64,000 nt of DNA from Candidatus Methanoperedens sp. (GCA_012026795.1 VEPM01000015.1:1-64000), one strand, 5' to 3'. Positions 35,719 to 45,745 are shown, numbered from the stretch's first letter. Numbers and translations are program-made. Notes: generated from the sequence alone by a model not told the origin.

Positions 35719-36248
35719 TTTAATTTGCTTACTACCTCTTTTCCAACTTTGTGCGGAATTATTTGACGTTCCCCGCCCGGAAATTGCGTCATCAGTGCGT
35801 CTTTACCTGATGCAGCCTGTAGCCTGTCAAGCGTTATTGCAAGGGCCGCAACCTCGGAATGCGGCTGGTTCCCCACGCCAATATTCCAGTCAGCAAGTCC
35901 GTATAATTCGGGCGGGACTTTTTCAGCGCCCACCACGATCATCAGGGCATCGGCTGTAATTTCAGGTATTGCATCGGGAAGATTAATACCATACATGGTA
36001 AGATGAATTACCTTTCCCCCATCATCTTTCCATTTTTTTATCTCGCTTTTCCAGCCTGTGATCCTCCTGACATAGAATGTGCCGCCCCAGCTGGCTACTG
36101 CTTCTTGCAGGCTTTTTTCAATGCCGCTGTCATCAGAATCAAGGAGCATTCCCTCGGCCCCCAGGGCGCGGGCAGTAAGTGCTACATGAGTGGTTATTCT
36201 CTGGTCCCTCTGGATGCGGTGGCCGAGCCGCAATATAACAATTCGCAT
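35715..36248 (-). CDS. trm56: tRNA (cytidine-56) 2'-O-methyltransferase Trm56
   Basis: A 177-residue SPOUT-class methyltransferase of the archaeal Trm56 (COG1303) family. It starts VILRLGHRIQRDQRITTHVALTARALGA, with the conserved knot-forming MIVVGAEKVPPELYGLADWNIGVGNQPHSEVAALA. It methylates the ribose of C56 in the T-loop of archaeal tRNAs using SAM. It is the first gene of the four-gene leftward operon. A TATA-like atttaaat lies ~30 bases upstream, implying a short leader. Confidence 0.93.
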   Translation of the reverse strand: MRIVILRLGHRIQRDQRITTHVALTARALGAEGMLLDSDDSGIEKSLQEAVASWGGTFYVRRITGWKSEIKKWKDDGGKVIHLTMYGINLPDAIPEITADALMIVVGAEKVPPELYGLADWNIGVGNQPHSEVAALAITLDRLQAASGKDALMTQFPGGERQIIPHKVGKEVVSKLK

Positions 36249-36276
36249 AAGGTGAGGTGAATATACGTTCTGGGAT

Positions 36277-37503
36277 TTAAATTATATCTTTGATTTTTAT
36301 AAGCCAGGCATCACTATTACCTGCCCCATACGGCTCTGTAGAGCCGGCGAGGATATAACTGTTATCGGAGGTCTCCTTAATAGAGTAACCTGTTTTTAGG
36401 TTATATTTATCCATCTCTATCCCTTCCAATACTTTTTTCCACTGGAGGTTTCCATTCGCATCCGTCTTTATCAACCAATCATGTATCTTATCAGTATCAT
36501 ATTTAGCGGAGCTTACAAAGATATAACCCCCATCCGAGGTTTGCCGGATGGAGGAATAAAAAGGTCCCCAGGATTGTCCGAGATTTCTGTTCCACTGCTC
36601 ATTACCGCTTGCATTGCTTTTTATTAGCCATATATTATAGTTATCACTGTTAAACAGCCTGATGCCTCCATTTAATCCTTCAATCAGATATCCTCCATCT
36701 CTGGTCAGTACAATAGACTTCGCTCCTTCCCTTTCTCCCCACCATCCATATGTTTTTTCCCATTGCTGGATGTCATTGGTATCCATCTTTATGACCATGG
36801 CGTCAGAGTCACCATAATCCATTAGAGGAATACTTGGCAGGGGATAATAACTATATGAAAGAAACGTATTACCAGCCAGAACATAACCACCATCAAAGGT
36901 CTGCCGCACAGACCATAGCTGAAACTCATGGTTTGTTTTTAATGTTAAGTTCCACTGCTCATTACCGCTTTGATCAACTTTTATAAGTCGTGAGTTCCAC
37001 CAGGGCGAATTATTTGTTGGCGCTTCAACCGCAGCGAGGATGGAACCTCCATCTGAGGTCTCATTCATATCAGTAAAAAAAGTGACATTTTTAACTATAA
37101 GTGTCCTGTTCCATTGTTCCTGTCCGCCAGCATCAATTTTCCTCATCCGGAAATCACTGAGATTTGATATACCTCTGAGGATATAACCTCCATCCGGGGT
37201 AGTGGAAACCTTTCGTATCAATTCTGCTGGATATGTTCTGTTCCATTGTTCCTGCCCATAACGATCAGTTTTTATGAGCCAGGCATATTGATGACTGCTG
37301 TTGTCTTTGGAGTATGTCAAGCCTGCTATAATATAACCATCGTCAGGTGTTTGCTCAACATAGAAGGATTCATCCCAGTATGGTCCTCCAAAAGTCCTGT
37401 CCCATTCTACTATGGGAACTGCATCCGAGCCATTTGTAAGTATTAATAAGAGTGCTGTTATTACAAAAGAATGCGCCAGGATTGATGTTTTTCTCGAAAT
37501 CAT
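36277..37503 (-). CDS. Secreted beta-propeller-like repeat protein
   Basis: A 408-residue exported protein with a signal peptide (residues 1-28, ending GSDA). Seven repeats of ~50 residues follow, each with a DGGYILAG-like strand and a W(L/V)IK.D..G..QWN strand. Seven units suggest a closed seven-bladed propeller. No catalytic residues are evident; binding or surface scaffolding is likely. There is no C-terminal anchor, so it may be released or wall-associated. The same repeat type is common in Methanosarcina-like surface proteins. Confidence 0.8.
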   Translation of the reverse strand: MISRKTSILAHSFVITALLLILTNGSDAVPIVEWDRTFGGPYWDESFYVEQTPDDGYIIAGLTYSKDNSSHQYAWLIKTDRYGQEQWNRTYPAELIRKVSTTPDGGYILRGISNLSDFRMRKIDAGGQEQWNRTLIVKNVTFFTDMNETSDGGSILAAVEAPTNNSPWWNSRLIKVDQSGNEQWNLTLKTNHEFQLWSVRQTFDGGYVLAGNTFLSYSYYPLPSIPLMDYGDSDAMVIKMDTNDIQQWEKTYGWWGEREGAKSIVLTRDGGYLIEGLNGGIRLFNSDNYNIWLIKSNASGNEQWNRNLGQSWGPFYSSIRQTSDGGYIFVSSAKYDTDKIHDWLIKTDANGNLQWKKVLEGIEMDKYNLKTGYSIKETSDNSYILAGSTEPYGAGNSDAWLIKIKDII

Positions 37504-37655
37504 TTTACTATTATGTTTTTATTATGTTAATTATTCTATATATAAATAGCGATTATCTATATGATAATATACTATCTGTTCATATTATTGACTGGCAGAA
37601 ATGCACATAAAATTTCGAGGTTGATCATGAATCCCCTGGCATAGGGAGAAAGTTA

Positions 37656-37760
37656 ATGTCACTAAATGCCCGCCGAATCTATCAGGAAGGAATAGGCACA
37701 GAGAGAATTCTCTTGACTATTGAAGATATCACTGAACGCAAGCTGATAGCAGACCGATGA
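37656..37760 (+). pseudogene. Fragment of a PAS sensor kinase
   Basis: A 34-residue frame (starts MSLNARRIYQEG, contains LLTIEDITERK). It matches the end of a PAS domain, closely like the fifth PAS of the kinase that follows (LLNSKKLYQEG...LLAIEDITERK). It is too short to fold alone and is followed by an (AT)n tract. Probably left by recombination between kinase genes. The rest of 37504-37655 is the AT-rich upstream region of the propeller gene. Confidence 0.6.
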
Positions 37761-37774
37761 ATTGTTATTATTAA

Positions 37775-37808
<34 letters not shown>

Positions 37809-37963
37809 ATACTATAAGCGTCATGTTAATATAAGAACTCATCCTAAGAGTTAATAAATCAATGCCTATAAACTGATTCAAGCAAGGTGGGAGATAGACG
37901 ATTACATCTAAACCTGGAAAACCGGAAAAACCAGAAACTCTGCGCAAGCAGGCAGAGAGAGCA

Positions 37964-40900
37964 TTGAAAGGTCATGCTATAGACCTGAAGAAGCTATCGA
38001 CAGATGATGTCCAATATCTAGTTCACGAACTGCAAGTGCACCAGATCGAGCTTGAGATACAGAACGCACAACTTCGAAATACACAGAGTGAACTTGAAGA
38101 ATCACGCAACAGGTATTCTGACCTGTATGATTTCGCTCCCATTGGTTATTTTACTTTTGATAAAAAAGGGCGAATCATAGAAGTAAACCTCACCGGCACC
38201 AATAAATTAGGCATAGAGAGAAGATTTTTAATCAATAAACTGTTTTCTCTTTATATAGCTTTTAGCAGTAGGGATGTATTTTATCAACACCTGCATAAGG
38301 TTTTTAGAACCAATACCAGTCAAACTTGTGAAATTAAACTTGTAGATAAGAATAAAAATCAGTTTGATACTCGATTGGAGAGCCTGGCAGTACAGGATAG
38401 CAAGGGTAACTTCAACCAGTGTCGAACAGCGATAATAGATATCACAGAACTTAAGAAAGCAGAAGAAAAATTGCAAAGAGCGCACGATGAATTAGAGGTA
38501 CGGGTAGAGGAGCGGACAGCGGAACTTGCACACACCAATGAGGATTTACGTGCCGAGGTTGCAGAGCGCAAGCGGGCTGAGGAAGCGCTGAGGGAGAGTG
38601 AGGAGCGCTACCGCGGGATCATAGAGACAGCCGAAGAGGGCATTGCCACTCATGAGCCCGATGGGACCATTACCTATGTCAATCGGCGCATGGCCGATAT
38701 GCTGGGCTATTCGCCCGAGGAGATCATCGGAAGGTCGAGCCTCGACTTCGTGGATGACGAAGAGAAGAAGAAGGTAATTCAGGCACGTGAAAGTCTGAAG
38801 GAACGCGGCAATCTCGACGTCGAACGGAAATTGTGCCGGAAGGATGGCTCTATCCTATGGACGATAAGCAACCTCTCTCCCCAACGAGACGTGGCCGGCA
38901 ACCTCATTGGCTACCTGGCAATGCACACCGACATCACCGAGCGCAAGCGAGCTGAAGAGGCTCTCATAAAGAGCGAAGCCAGCTTGGTTGAGGCGCAGCG
39001 AATGGCAAGGATCGGAAGTTGGGAATGGGATATCAAGACTGATGAGGTGCGTTGGTCTGATGAAATGTATACTATCTTTGGAGTAGATAAGAAATCTTTT
39101 ATCCCGAATATTACTTCATTCACAGGTTTTATCCATGCGGATGACCTGCCATCCGTAACAGGCGTTATGGAACAGTTAACATCAGAGGGCGGTTCTGGCA
39201 GCATCGATTTCCGCACAGTCCTATCCGATGGCTCGATACGGTTTGTACATGCTGAGGGTGAAATAGTAGCTTTCGACGAATCAGGAAAACCATCTTTAAT
39301 GATTGGCATAGATCAGGACATTACGGAGCGTAAGCGAGCTGAGAAGGCTGTAGAAGAAAGCGAAAAGAAATATCGCGTACTTACTGAGAACACGCCTGGA
39401 ATCATCCAGCGGTTCGATCGGAATCTGAGAATCTTGTACATCAACCCTCAAGTGGAGGAGGCAACCGGAATACATCCGGAAAAGTTCATTGGAAAAACCA
39501 ATGAAGAACTTGGAATGCCTCCGGAGCTGTGTACACTCTGGAAAGATCTTTTCCACAAAGTCGAAGCATCGAAACAACCGCAGGAACTTGCTTTTGATTT
39601 TCCAGGCCTGAAGGGTATCAAAGCGTATTTGTTGAAGGTTATTCCTGAGTTTGCTTCAGATGGTTCCGTCGAATCGTTCCTTGGAATCTCAACTGACATC
39701 ACGGAGCGCAAGCGGGCTGAGGAGGCGCTGCAAAAGGCGCACGATGAGTTAGAACAGCGCATTCAGGAACGAACAGCAGAACTTAATGATGCTAATAAAA
39801 CATTACTGGCTGAAATAGAAGAACGCGAGCGGGCCGAGCAGGCAACACAGGAAGCTCATAAATATGCTACGAACATCGTAGAAACATTACATGAATCTCT
39901 TTTAGTTTTAGATACAGAATTGCGAGTGAAGATAGCTAACCAGACCTTTTACAAGACATTCAAGGCCACACCGGAGGAAACTGAAGGGAAATTGATCTAT
40001 GAACTTGGGAACCATCAGTGGGATGTTCCCAAACTGCGAAAGCTGCTTGAAGAAATCATACCCAAAGACAATCAGTTCCATGATTTCGAGATTGACTACG
40101 AATTCCCGGATATAGGGCGAAAAACAATGCTGCTCAATTCCAAAAAACTCTATCAAGAAGGCAATAGCGCAGAGACTATTCTTCTCGCAATTGAGGATAT
40201 TACCGAGCGCAAGCAGGCAGAGGAGAAAATAAGAGAGCAAGCCAAACTTCTTGATAATGCACAGGAGGCTATAGAAGTCCAAAACTTAGAGCACAGACTC
40301 ATCTACTGGAATAAAGGCGCTGAGCGTCTATATGGGTGGACAGAAGAGGAAGCTATAGGCAAAAATCCTGTCGTGTTTCTGTTTAAAGATAAAGAAGAGC
40401 CACCTCAGCTAATTTCCGCAAAAAGGCTTGTGCTTGAGAAGGGAGAGTGGACAGGCGAGTTGCAGCAGGTAACGAAAGATAGTAGAGAGGTAATTGTTGA
40501 AAGTCACTGGACTCTTATATATGATAGCGAGGGTAAACCGAAATCGATACTTATCATCAACACTGACATCACTGAAAAGAAGATGTTAGAGGTGCACTTA
40601 TTACGAGCACAGCGAATGGAAAGTATCGGCGTTCTTGCAGGAGGTATAGCACATAACCTCAACAATTTACTGACGCCGATGATGATGTCGCTGCATACGT
40701 TAAAGCAAAAGTTCAAAGATGAGCAGAGCCAGAAATTGCTTACTATTCTTGAAAATAATTCCCAGCGCAGTGCTGATTTAATAAAGCAGGTGCTGTCATA
40801 CTCACGGGGTGTAGAGGGTGAACGCGCTCCTCTTCATATAGCAAACATCGTATCTGAAATTGAGAAAATTGTAAAAGAAATATTTCCAAGAAACACTGAA

Positions 40901-41737
40901 ATCCGAACTGATATACCAATTGATATCTGGACCATATCCGGAGACATAACACAATTGCACCAGGTTATAATGAATTTGTGCGTGAATGCACGTGATGCTA
41001 TGCCGGATGGCGGTATTCTGAGAATATCTGCTGAAAATTTCGTGATTGATGAAAATTACAAGAATGTGCACGCTGAAGCTAAAGTCGGTTCTTACGTTGC
41101 CATTTCCGTTTCGGATACTGGAATCGGTATTCCCCCAAAAATAGTTGACAGAATTTTCGAACCGTTCTTCACGACAAAGGAGTTTGGTAAAGGAACAGGA
41201 CTTGGCCTATCAACAGTACTTGCGATTGTGAAGAGCCATGGGGGATTTATAAACGTGGAAAGCGAGGTTGGAGCCGGAACTACCTTCAGGGTATATTTGC
41301 CAGCGATTAAGACCGAAAATGAAATGCAAAATGTAGAGGAGCAGCAGCTTGAATTGCCCAGCGGCCATGGGGAATTGGTTCTCGTTGCTGAGGACGAAGA
41401 TTCAGTTCGTGAGGTTACTGTCTCGATATTAGAAATACATGGGTATGAAGTTCTTGCAGCCAATGATGGTTCACAGGCAGTAGCATTGTATGCTCAAAAT
41501 AAGGATAAAATCAATGTTGTTTTAATGGACATGATGATGCCTGTTATGGATGGTCATGCAAGCATCCGGGCAATTCGTAAAATTAATCCTGAAGTCAAAA
41601 TTATAGCAGTTAGCGGATTAGCAGAGAAAGATAAACTTGCTAAAATTGAGAGCACTCGTGCACAAACTCTTTTACCAAAGCCTTACACTGCTGATAGATT
41701 GTTGAAAACTATGCATGAGGTTTTAAGCGCAGGATAG
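37964..41737 (+). CDS. Hybrid histidine kinase with six PAS domains and receiver
   Basis: At least 1257 residues, soluble. PAS domains lie at about 47-163, 212-329, 339-457, 465-583, 632-749 and 757-873, separated by coiled linkers. The kinase core follows: phospho-acceptor H897 in LAGGIAHNLNN, N box NLCVNARDAMPDGG, G boxes SDTGIGIPP and GKGTGLGLS. A C-terminal receiver (about 1139-1257) has acceptor D1189 in VVLMDMMMP. It senses an unknown cytoplasmic cue. The listed start is TTG. In-frame family-like sequence (KPETLRKQAERALKG) extends upstream, so an ATT at 37901 behind GGTGGGAG may be the true start. Confidence 0.92.
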   Translation: MKGHAIDLKKLSTDDVQYLVHELQVHQIELEIQNAQLRNTQSELEESRNRYSDLYDFAPIGYFTFDKKGRIIEVNLTGTNKLGIERRFLINKLFSLYIAFSSRDVFYQHLHKVFRTNTSQTCEIKLVDKNKNQFDTRLESLAVQDSKGNFNQCRTAIIDITELKKAEEKLQRAHDELEVRVEERTAELAHTNEDLRAEVAERKRAEEALRESEERYRGIIETAEEGIATHEPDGTITYVNRRMADMLGYSPEEIIGRSSLDFVDDEEKKKVIQARESLKERGNLDVERKLCRKDGSILWTISNLSPQRDVAGNLIGYLAMHTDITERKRAEEALIKSEASLVEAQRMARIGSWEWDIKTDEVRWSDEMYTIFGVDKKSFIPNITSFTGFIHADDLPSVTGVMEQLTSEGGSGSIDFRTVLSDGSIRFVHAEGEIVAFDESGKPSLMIGIDQDITERKRAEKAVEESEKKYRVLTENTPGIIQRFDRNLRILYINPQVEEATGIHPEKFIGKTNEELGMPPELCTLWKDLFHKVEASKQPQELAFDFPGLKGIKAYLLKVIPEFASDGSVESFLGISTDITERKRAEEALQKAHDELEQRIQERTAELNDANKTLLAEIEERERAEQATQEAHKYATNIVETLHESLLVLDTELRVKIANQTFYKTFKATPEETEGKLIYELGNHQWDVPKLRKLLEEIIPKDNQFHDFEIDYEFPDIGRKTMLLNSKKLYQEGNSAETILLAIEDITERKQAEEKIREQAKLLDNAQEAIEVQNLEHRLIYWNKGAERLYGWTEEEAIGKNPVVFLFKDKEEPPQLISAKRLVLEKGEWTGELQQVTKDSREVIVESHWTLIYDSEGKPKSILIINTDITEKKMLEVHLLRAQRMESIGVLAGGIAHNLNNLLTPMMMSLHTLKQKFKDEQSQKLLTILENNSQRSADLIKQVLSYSRGVEGERAPLHIANIVSEIEKIVKEIFPRNTEIRTDIPIDIWTISGDITQLHQVIMNLCVNARDAMPDGGILRISAENFVIDENYKNVHAEAKVGSYVAISVSDTGIGIPPKIVDRIFEPFFTTKEFGKGTGLGLSTVLAIVKSHGGFINVESEVGAGTTFRVYLPAIKTENEMQNVEEQQLELPSGHGELVLVAEDEDSVREVTVSILEIHGYEVLAANDGSQAVALYAQNKDKINVVLMDMMMPVMDGHASIRAIRKINPEVKIIAVSGLAEKDKLAKIESTRAQTLLPKPYTADRLLKTMHEVLSAG

Positions 41738-41751
41738 TCACCCCAAACTTA

Positions 41752-41807
41752 TATGGTGTACGATTTGGACAAGGTAATCCAAAAGTGTTATATGAAACCA
41801 CACCATA
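41752..41807 (+). promoter_or_regulatory. Nested inverted repeats before cfbA
   Basis: tatggtgt (41752-41759) pairs with acaccata (41800-41807). Inside it tttgga (41764-41769) pairs with tccaaa (41778-41783). The structure lies between the kinase stop and cfbA, so it may be the kinase transcript end or part of the cfbA leader. Confidence 0.35.
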
Positions 41808-41847
41808 AAAACCCAAAATCAACTATCACGATCAAATGAGGATTTTT

Positions 41848-42261
41848 ATGACTGAAAAAATTGGAATACTTGCACTCGGACATGGAAGCAGACACCCGCA
41901 TAATAAAGAGGTAGTCAGTGGAGTTGCTGAACTGATCGCTAAAAAATATAAGAATGTTGTGGTCAGGATCGGCTTTATGAATATGAACACCCCGACAATG
42001 AAGGAAGGGCTTGATGGTTTCAAAGGGACGGGAGTTTCTAAGATAGTGGCTGTTCCCATTTTCCTGGCTCATGGCGTGCATACGATGGAAGATATCCCCC
42101 AGATACTTGGTATAAGCAGGGATTCGCGAAAAACCATGATAAAAATTGATGGAAAAGATGTGGCGCTTATTTATTCAGACCCTCTGGGTGTTGATGAACT
42201 GGTCGCAGATCTGGCATACAAGAGGGTTAACGAGGCCATTTCCTCGAATTTTAATAATTGA
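41848..42261 (+). CDS. cfbA: Sirohydrochlorin nickel/cobalt chelatase CfbA (CbiX small)
   Basis: About 137 residues, the short archaeal CbiX/CfbA form. The first half shows GILALGHGSRHPHNKEVV with the metal-binding histidine of GHGS; the second metal site is FLAHGVHTMEDIP. In coenzyme F430 synthesis it inserts nickel into sirohydrochlorin; the same protein can insert cobalt for B12. The start at 41848 is chosen because GAGGAT precedes it, although an ATG at 41836 is also in frame. Its neighbour is the last enzyme of the F430 pathway, which favours the nickel role. F430 is the cofactor of methyl-coenzyme M reductase. Confidence 0.93.
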   Translation: MTEKIGILALGHGSRHPHNKEVVSGVAELIAKKYKNVVVRIGFMNMNTPTMKEGLDGFKGTGVSKIVAVPIFLAHGVHTMEDIPQILGISRDSRKTMIKIDGKDVALIYSDPLGVDELVADLAYKRVNEAISSNFNN

Positions 42262-43640
42262 TGCTATTTAATAATTCATCCAGAATAGCTGTACTTGACC
42301 TGACCCATGGCGGGGCTGTAATAGCCAGGAAATTAAGGAAAATCACCGGATCAGTGACTGCTATAGATGTGTACAGGAAGCTCGGTCATGAATTATTGGA
42401 TGAACTTGAAAATGAGGATATAAAAACTTCAAGGGAATCCTTGAAAGCATCGGATTTTGATTTTATGGTAGCCCCGGTGCATCTTGATTCTAATTATCCG
42501 ATGCTTATAGACGCATCAGCGAATAAGATCCCTGTTTTATCCCATCATCAGGCAGTCGGGCAGATTTTATCAGTATCAGGATACGACCTGAAGAACAGGA
42601 CACTTATCGAACTGACCGGCACAAAAGCCAAAACAAGCACTGCAATCCTGCTGGCAGATATTTTATCAAAGAGAAAAAAAGTAGTGTCACATACAAGCAG
42701 GGGTCTTGAGGACTGGAGTACAGGGATAATAATCAGGAAAGGATTAAGCATAACACCGGCAAGCATCCTGACCGCTCTTGATGCTGTTCATGAGGCAGGG
42801 ATTGAATTCGATGTGTTCATATCCGAGATCTCACTTGGAGGGACAGGTTCAGCCGATGTCGGTATAATTACAACTATTGCCAATGATTATAAGATCGCCA
42901 ACAATACAAAGCTTGCAAGTGAAGCTAAACGCAGGATGATACTTGATGCCAGACCCGGAAGCGTGCTTGTTGTAAATAATGATGCTTTGAGGTTCTTCGG
43001 GGCATGCAGGAGGGATATTAATGTTATCTCATTTACTGATTCAATCAATGCTTCATGCAATGTTTATTATGAGAGCATGGACCGCAAAGGCGGAACAATA
43101 GCCTATTTCCTTGGAGATAAACACGGCAGGATCCGTATCCGGGAAGCGGCAGATTACGATATAACTTCTTATAAAACCGCCTTTGTATGTGCAACTGCTG
43201 CTGCTCTTGCCCTGGATATCGATCCCCTGGCAATTGAGCGCACATTGCTGGAATTTAGAGGTGCAGAAGGGCGAATGAAGAGGAAAAACCTTGACGGAAG
43301 GATACTGATCGACAACTCAAACTCAGGAATGGATATCAGGACAGCCGAAATAGCGCTTGGTTATTCAAAAAACGAGGGCAAAAGAATTGTCATGGTGCTT
43401 GGTGAAGAAGCAAAAGAAGTTTGCGAAGGACTTGATCCATCGGGTGTTGACCGATTTATCCATAAGCATATAAATGGACTTGCTGCCATCATACTTGTTG
43501 GGGAAAGGATGAAACAATTCGTTGAAACTGACCCGGCAAAAATCCATCATGCAAATGATCTGCCAGGCGGGATCGAGCTTGCAAAATCATTGACAGAGGA
43601 AAAAGATATTATTTTATCCTGTGTAAAGTGTTTCAGGTAA
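42261..43640 (+). CDS. cfbE: Coenzyme F430 synthetase CfbE (Mur-ligase-like)
   Basis: About 459 residues with Mur-ligase architecture. An N-terminal domain (IAVLDLTHGGAVIARKL) is followed by the ATP loop ELTGTKAKTSTAILLADIL near residue 120, a central domain with FDVFISEISLGGTGSADVG, and a C-terminal domain. CfbE closes the last step to F430 by ATP-dependent ring formation. The ATG overlaps the cfbA stop by one base; a TTG three bases upstream is possible. cfbB, cfbC and cfbD are not adjacent and must lie elsewhere. Confidence 0.9.
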   Translation: MLFNNSSRIAVLDLTHGGAVIARKLRKITGSVTAIDVYRKLGHELLDELENEDIKTSRESLKASDFDFMVAPVHLDSNYPMLIDASANKIPVLSHHQAVGQILSVSGYDLKNRTLIELTGTKAKTSTAILLADILSKRKKVVSHTSRGLEDWSTGIIIRKGLSITPASILTALDAVHEAGIEFDVFISEISLGGTGSADVGIITTIANDYKIANNTKLASEAKRRMILDARPGSVLVVNNDALRFFGACRRDINVISFTDSINASCNVYYESMDRKGGTIAYFLGDKHGRIRIREAADYDITSYKTAFVCATAAALALDIDPLAIERTLLEFRGAEGRMKRKNLDGRILIDNSNSGMDIRTAEIALGYSKNEGKRIVMVLGEEAKEVCEGLDPSGVDRFIHKHINGLAAIILVGERMKQFVETDPAKIHHANDLPGGIELAKSLTEEKDIILSCVKCFR

Positions 43641-43679
43641 AGCGGTAAATCTAAACAATCAAAAGATAACTACTACAAT

Positions 43680-44600
43680 ATGGAGCTAAATAAACCAATC
43701 ATTCCCGCAAGAATAACAGAAAATATGTCTGTTAGCGAGCTTGTAAACTCTTTTTCAGGCTGTGCTTTCGGTGCAGGCCGCATTTATGAGGCTGTTGACA
43801 TATACCGGGAAATGATAAATGATAAGGATTGCACAAAATTCTTCGGCCTTGCAGGTGCGATGGTTCCTGCGGGTATGAGGCATATTGTAAGCGACATAAT
43901 ACGGGGCCGGGAAATAGACATTCTTGTTAGCACAGGCGCTAACCTTGTTCACGATATAATAGAATCCCTGGGACTTCATCATTATAAGGGAACTGATGTA
44001 ACAGATGATATCCAGTTAAAACACGATGCCGTCAACCGTATATATGATGTGTTCCTGCCTGAACACCATTTCACTGATCTTGAAGAGAAGATGCAATCAA
44101 TTTTCAAAGAGATCCCGGAGAAGCTTTCGATTACCGAACTTCTCTCGCATATCGGTAAAAGGCTTGATGACGAGAACTCAATATTAAAAAGTGCATACGA
44201 TATGGGTGTGCCCGTATATTGTCCTGCCATACAGGATTCTATTATCGGATTGCAGGCATGGCTGTATAAGCAGACAAGGCAATTGAATGTGGATGTGTTT
44301 GCCGATATGAGGGGATTGATCGACAGGTGCTATGAGGCAAAACGCGCCGGAGTTGTTATAATCGGCGGCGGTGTACCCAAGAATTTCATTTTGCAATCCA
44401 TGCTCGTTACCCCGCGTTCTTTTGATTATGCTATACAGCTCACCATGGACAGGCCTGAGACAGGCGGACTTTCAGGCGCAACACTTGATGAGGCGCGCTC
44501 ATGGGGTAAGATCGGGGAAAATGCAAGGTCAGTGACAGTATATTCTGATGCGACTATCACGCTTCCAATAATCGTGGCTGCTGCAAAAAAGAGAAATTAA
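43680..44600 (+). CDS. dys: Deoxyhypusine synthase
   Basis: A 306-residue enzyme of the deoxyhypusine synthase family. NAD-binding parts include GCAFGAGRIYEA and LVSTGANLVHD. The active-site lysine is K277 in EARSWGKIG, and GGGVPKNFILQ lies before it. It transfers the aminobutyl group of spermidine to a lysine of aIF5A. Some archaeal members make homospermidine or act on agmatine, so the exact donor is open. It follows cfbE by 39 bases on the same strand. Confidence 0.9.
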   Translation: MELNKPIIPARITENMSVSELVNSFSGCAFGAGRIYEAVDIYREMINDKDCTKFFGLAGAMVPAGMRHIVSDIIRGREIDILVSTGANLVHDIIESLGLHHYKGTDVTDDIQLKHDAVNRIYDVFLPEHHFTDLEEKMQSIFKEIPEKLSITELLSHIGKRLDDENSILKSAYDMGVPVYCPAIQDSIIGLQAWLYKQTRQLNVDVFADMRGLIDRCYEAKRAGVVIIGGGVPKNFILQSMLVTPRSFDYAIQLTMDRPETGGLSGATLDEARSWGKIGENARSVTVYSDATITLPIIVAAAKKRN

Positions 44601-44614
44601 AAATCAGATAAAGA

Positions 44615-45166
44615 TCAAATAATCTTGTTCTCTCCCATTAATTTCTGGGTAGCTATCCACAAACATATGACTGTAAAAGGATAGGTCACAAGACCACCCA
44701 CACCGGCCAGAGCCCCGCCGATACCATTGATCACGAGCAGGATAACCCCAAGTATTATCGAGAATTGAAAATTTTCTCTTCCGATCCTGTAGCTCTTCTT
44801 GAGTGAATCTATACCCCCCAGTTTCTCGCTGATCGCGATCGGAATGGCATACTGGAAAAGGAATATTAGTATCATCCCGGGGATAAAAAGAAGAATAAGT
44901 CCAACCAGTACCGCCAGGCCGCCGATAATAACAATCACCCAGCTTACGGCGAAATAATCAAAACCTTTGAAAACATCTTTTATTTCCACTTCTTCCCCTT
45001 TGATTATTTTCCTTCCCATTATATAGAGACCGAATAGCAGTGGAGGGGCTGTGATTATGAGAATCGAACCTATTGCTGCGACCACTGCTGCAACAATAAA
45101 TACAGCGAATTGTTTCTTGTAAATATCAAAACCTTCATTTAATATGTCTTCTACCTTAAAATTCAA
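44615..45166 (-). CDS. Multi-helix membrane protein of unknown function
   Basis: A 183-residue protein. A short amphipathic start ([19 protein letters not shown]) precedes hydrophobic segments near residues 20-45, 72-100 (dense in I/L/G), 96-112 and 138-170. The pattern of an N-terminal helix followed by several glycine-rich helices and a conserved-looking [14 protein letters not shown] resembles DUF975/DUF4013-like membrane families. No function is known. It is convergent with dys and divergent from DUF61. Confidence 0.6.
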   Translation of the reverse strand: MNFKVEDILNEGFDIYKKQFAVFIVAAVVAAIGSILIITAPPLLFGLYIMGRKIIKGEEVEIKDVFKGFDYFAVSWVIVIIGGLAVLVGLILLFIPGMILIFLFQYAIPIAISEKLGGIDSLKKSYRIGRENFQFSIILGVILLVINGIGGALAGVGGLVTYPFTVICLWIATQKLMGENKII

Positions 45167-45266
45167 ATGACCAACTCTGAGTTAATATCATCTTCAATAA
45201 AATATATAGTTTATCCAGATTGTAATATTCAATTGAAATGTAACAATTAAAGCAGTCAGATTATTC

Positions 45267-45695
45267 ATGTTCAACGAAGACAATTTTGAGAAAAAGATCT
45301 CCATGAAGTTCATACAGACGCTGAACAGGCATCTTCCAACAAAAAGGAGAACGCTCAAGGAACTTCTTGCCGAAGACAGGCCAAACATAAAAAACCTGGA
45401 CAATTCAACTCATTCATTTGACAAAAAAGAACTTGAAAAGATCGCTTTCATGATACCTGAATGGGAGCATGATAAACTGAGACTTCCCATATACCTTGAA
45501 ATGTCCTCTTCAATGGAAAGAGGCACTATTAAGGTTTCGGGAAGGATAGATTGCATGGTAGTAAACAGAGTCCTGTATGAAGAAGGAGAGATCAGGAAAA
45601 AGGAAACTAAGGACTCGATGGTTTTCTACTATCCCCACCTCAGGAAAGTACGAAAAGAGCTTCCAACAACAACACAATTCATGTTTACGATGTAA
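45267..45695 (+). CDS. DUF61 / UPF0216 family protein
   Basis: A 142-residue protein conserved in archaea: KFIQTLNRHLPTKRRTLKELL near the start, then WEHDKLRLPIYLEM and GTIKVSGRIDCMVVNRVL. No function is assigned to the family. It is cytoplasmic, normal in length, with no clear operon partner. The TATA box of the glnA transcript lies 11 bases after its stop. Confidence 0.8.
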   Translation: MFNEDNFEKKISMKFIQTLNRHLPTKRRTLKELLAEDRPNIKNLDNSTHSFDKKELEKIAFMIPEWEHDKLRLPIYLEMSSSMERGTIKVSGRIDCMVVNRVLYEEGEIRKKETKDSMVFYYPHLRKVRKELPTTTQFMFTM

Positions 45696-45705
45696 TTAAT
45701 AGAAA

Positions 45706-45715
45706 ACTATATAAG
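45706..45715 (+). promoter_or_regulatory. TATA box of glnA leader transcript
   Basis: actatataag is a good archaeal TATA element. A start about 26 bases downstream (near 45737) would begin just before a long RNA stem and leave a ~300-base leader before glnA. Confidence 0.55.
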
Positions 45716-45745
45716 CCTGCAAACGGTAGCCTATAGTCGGTCAAT

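Noticed and set aside
45722-45740. NrpR operator before glnA
   Set aside because: Only a half-like 'ggta' is visible; neither GGAA-N6-TTCC nor GGTA-N6-TACC is present, so no operator is claimed.
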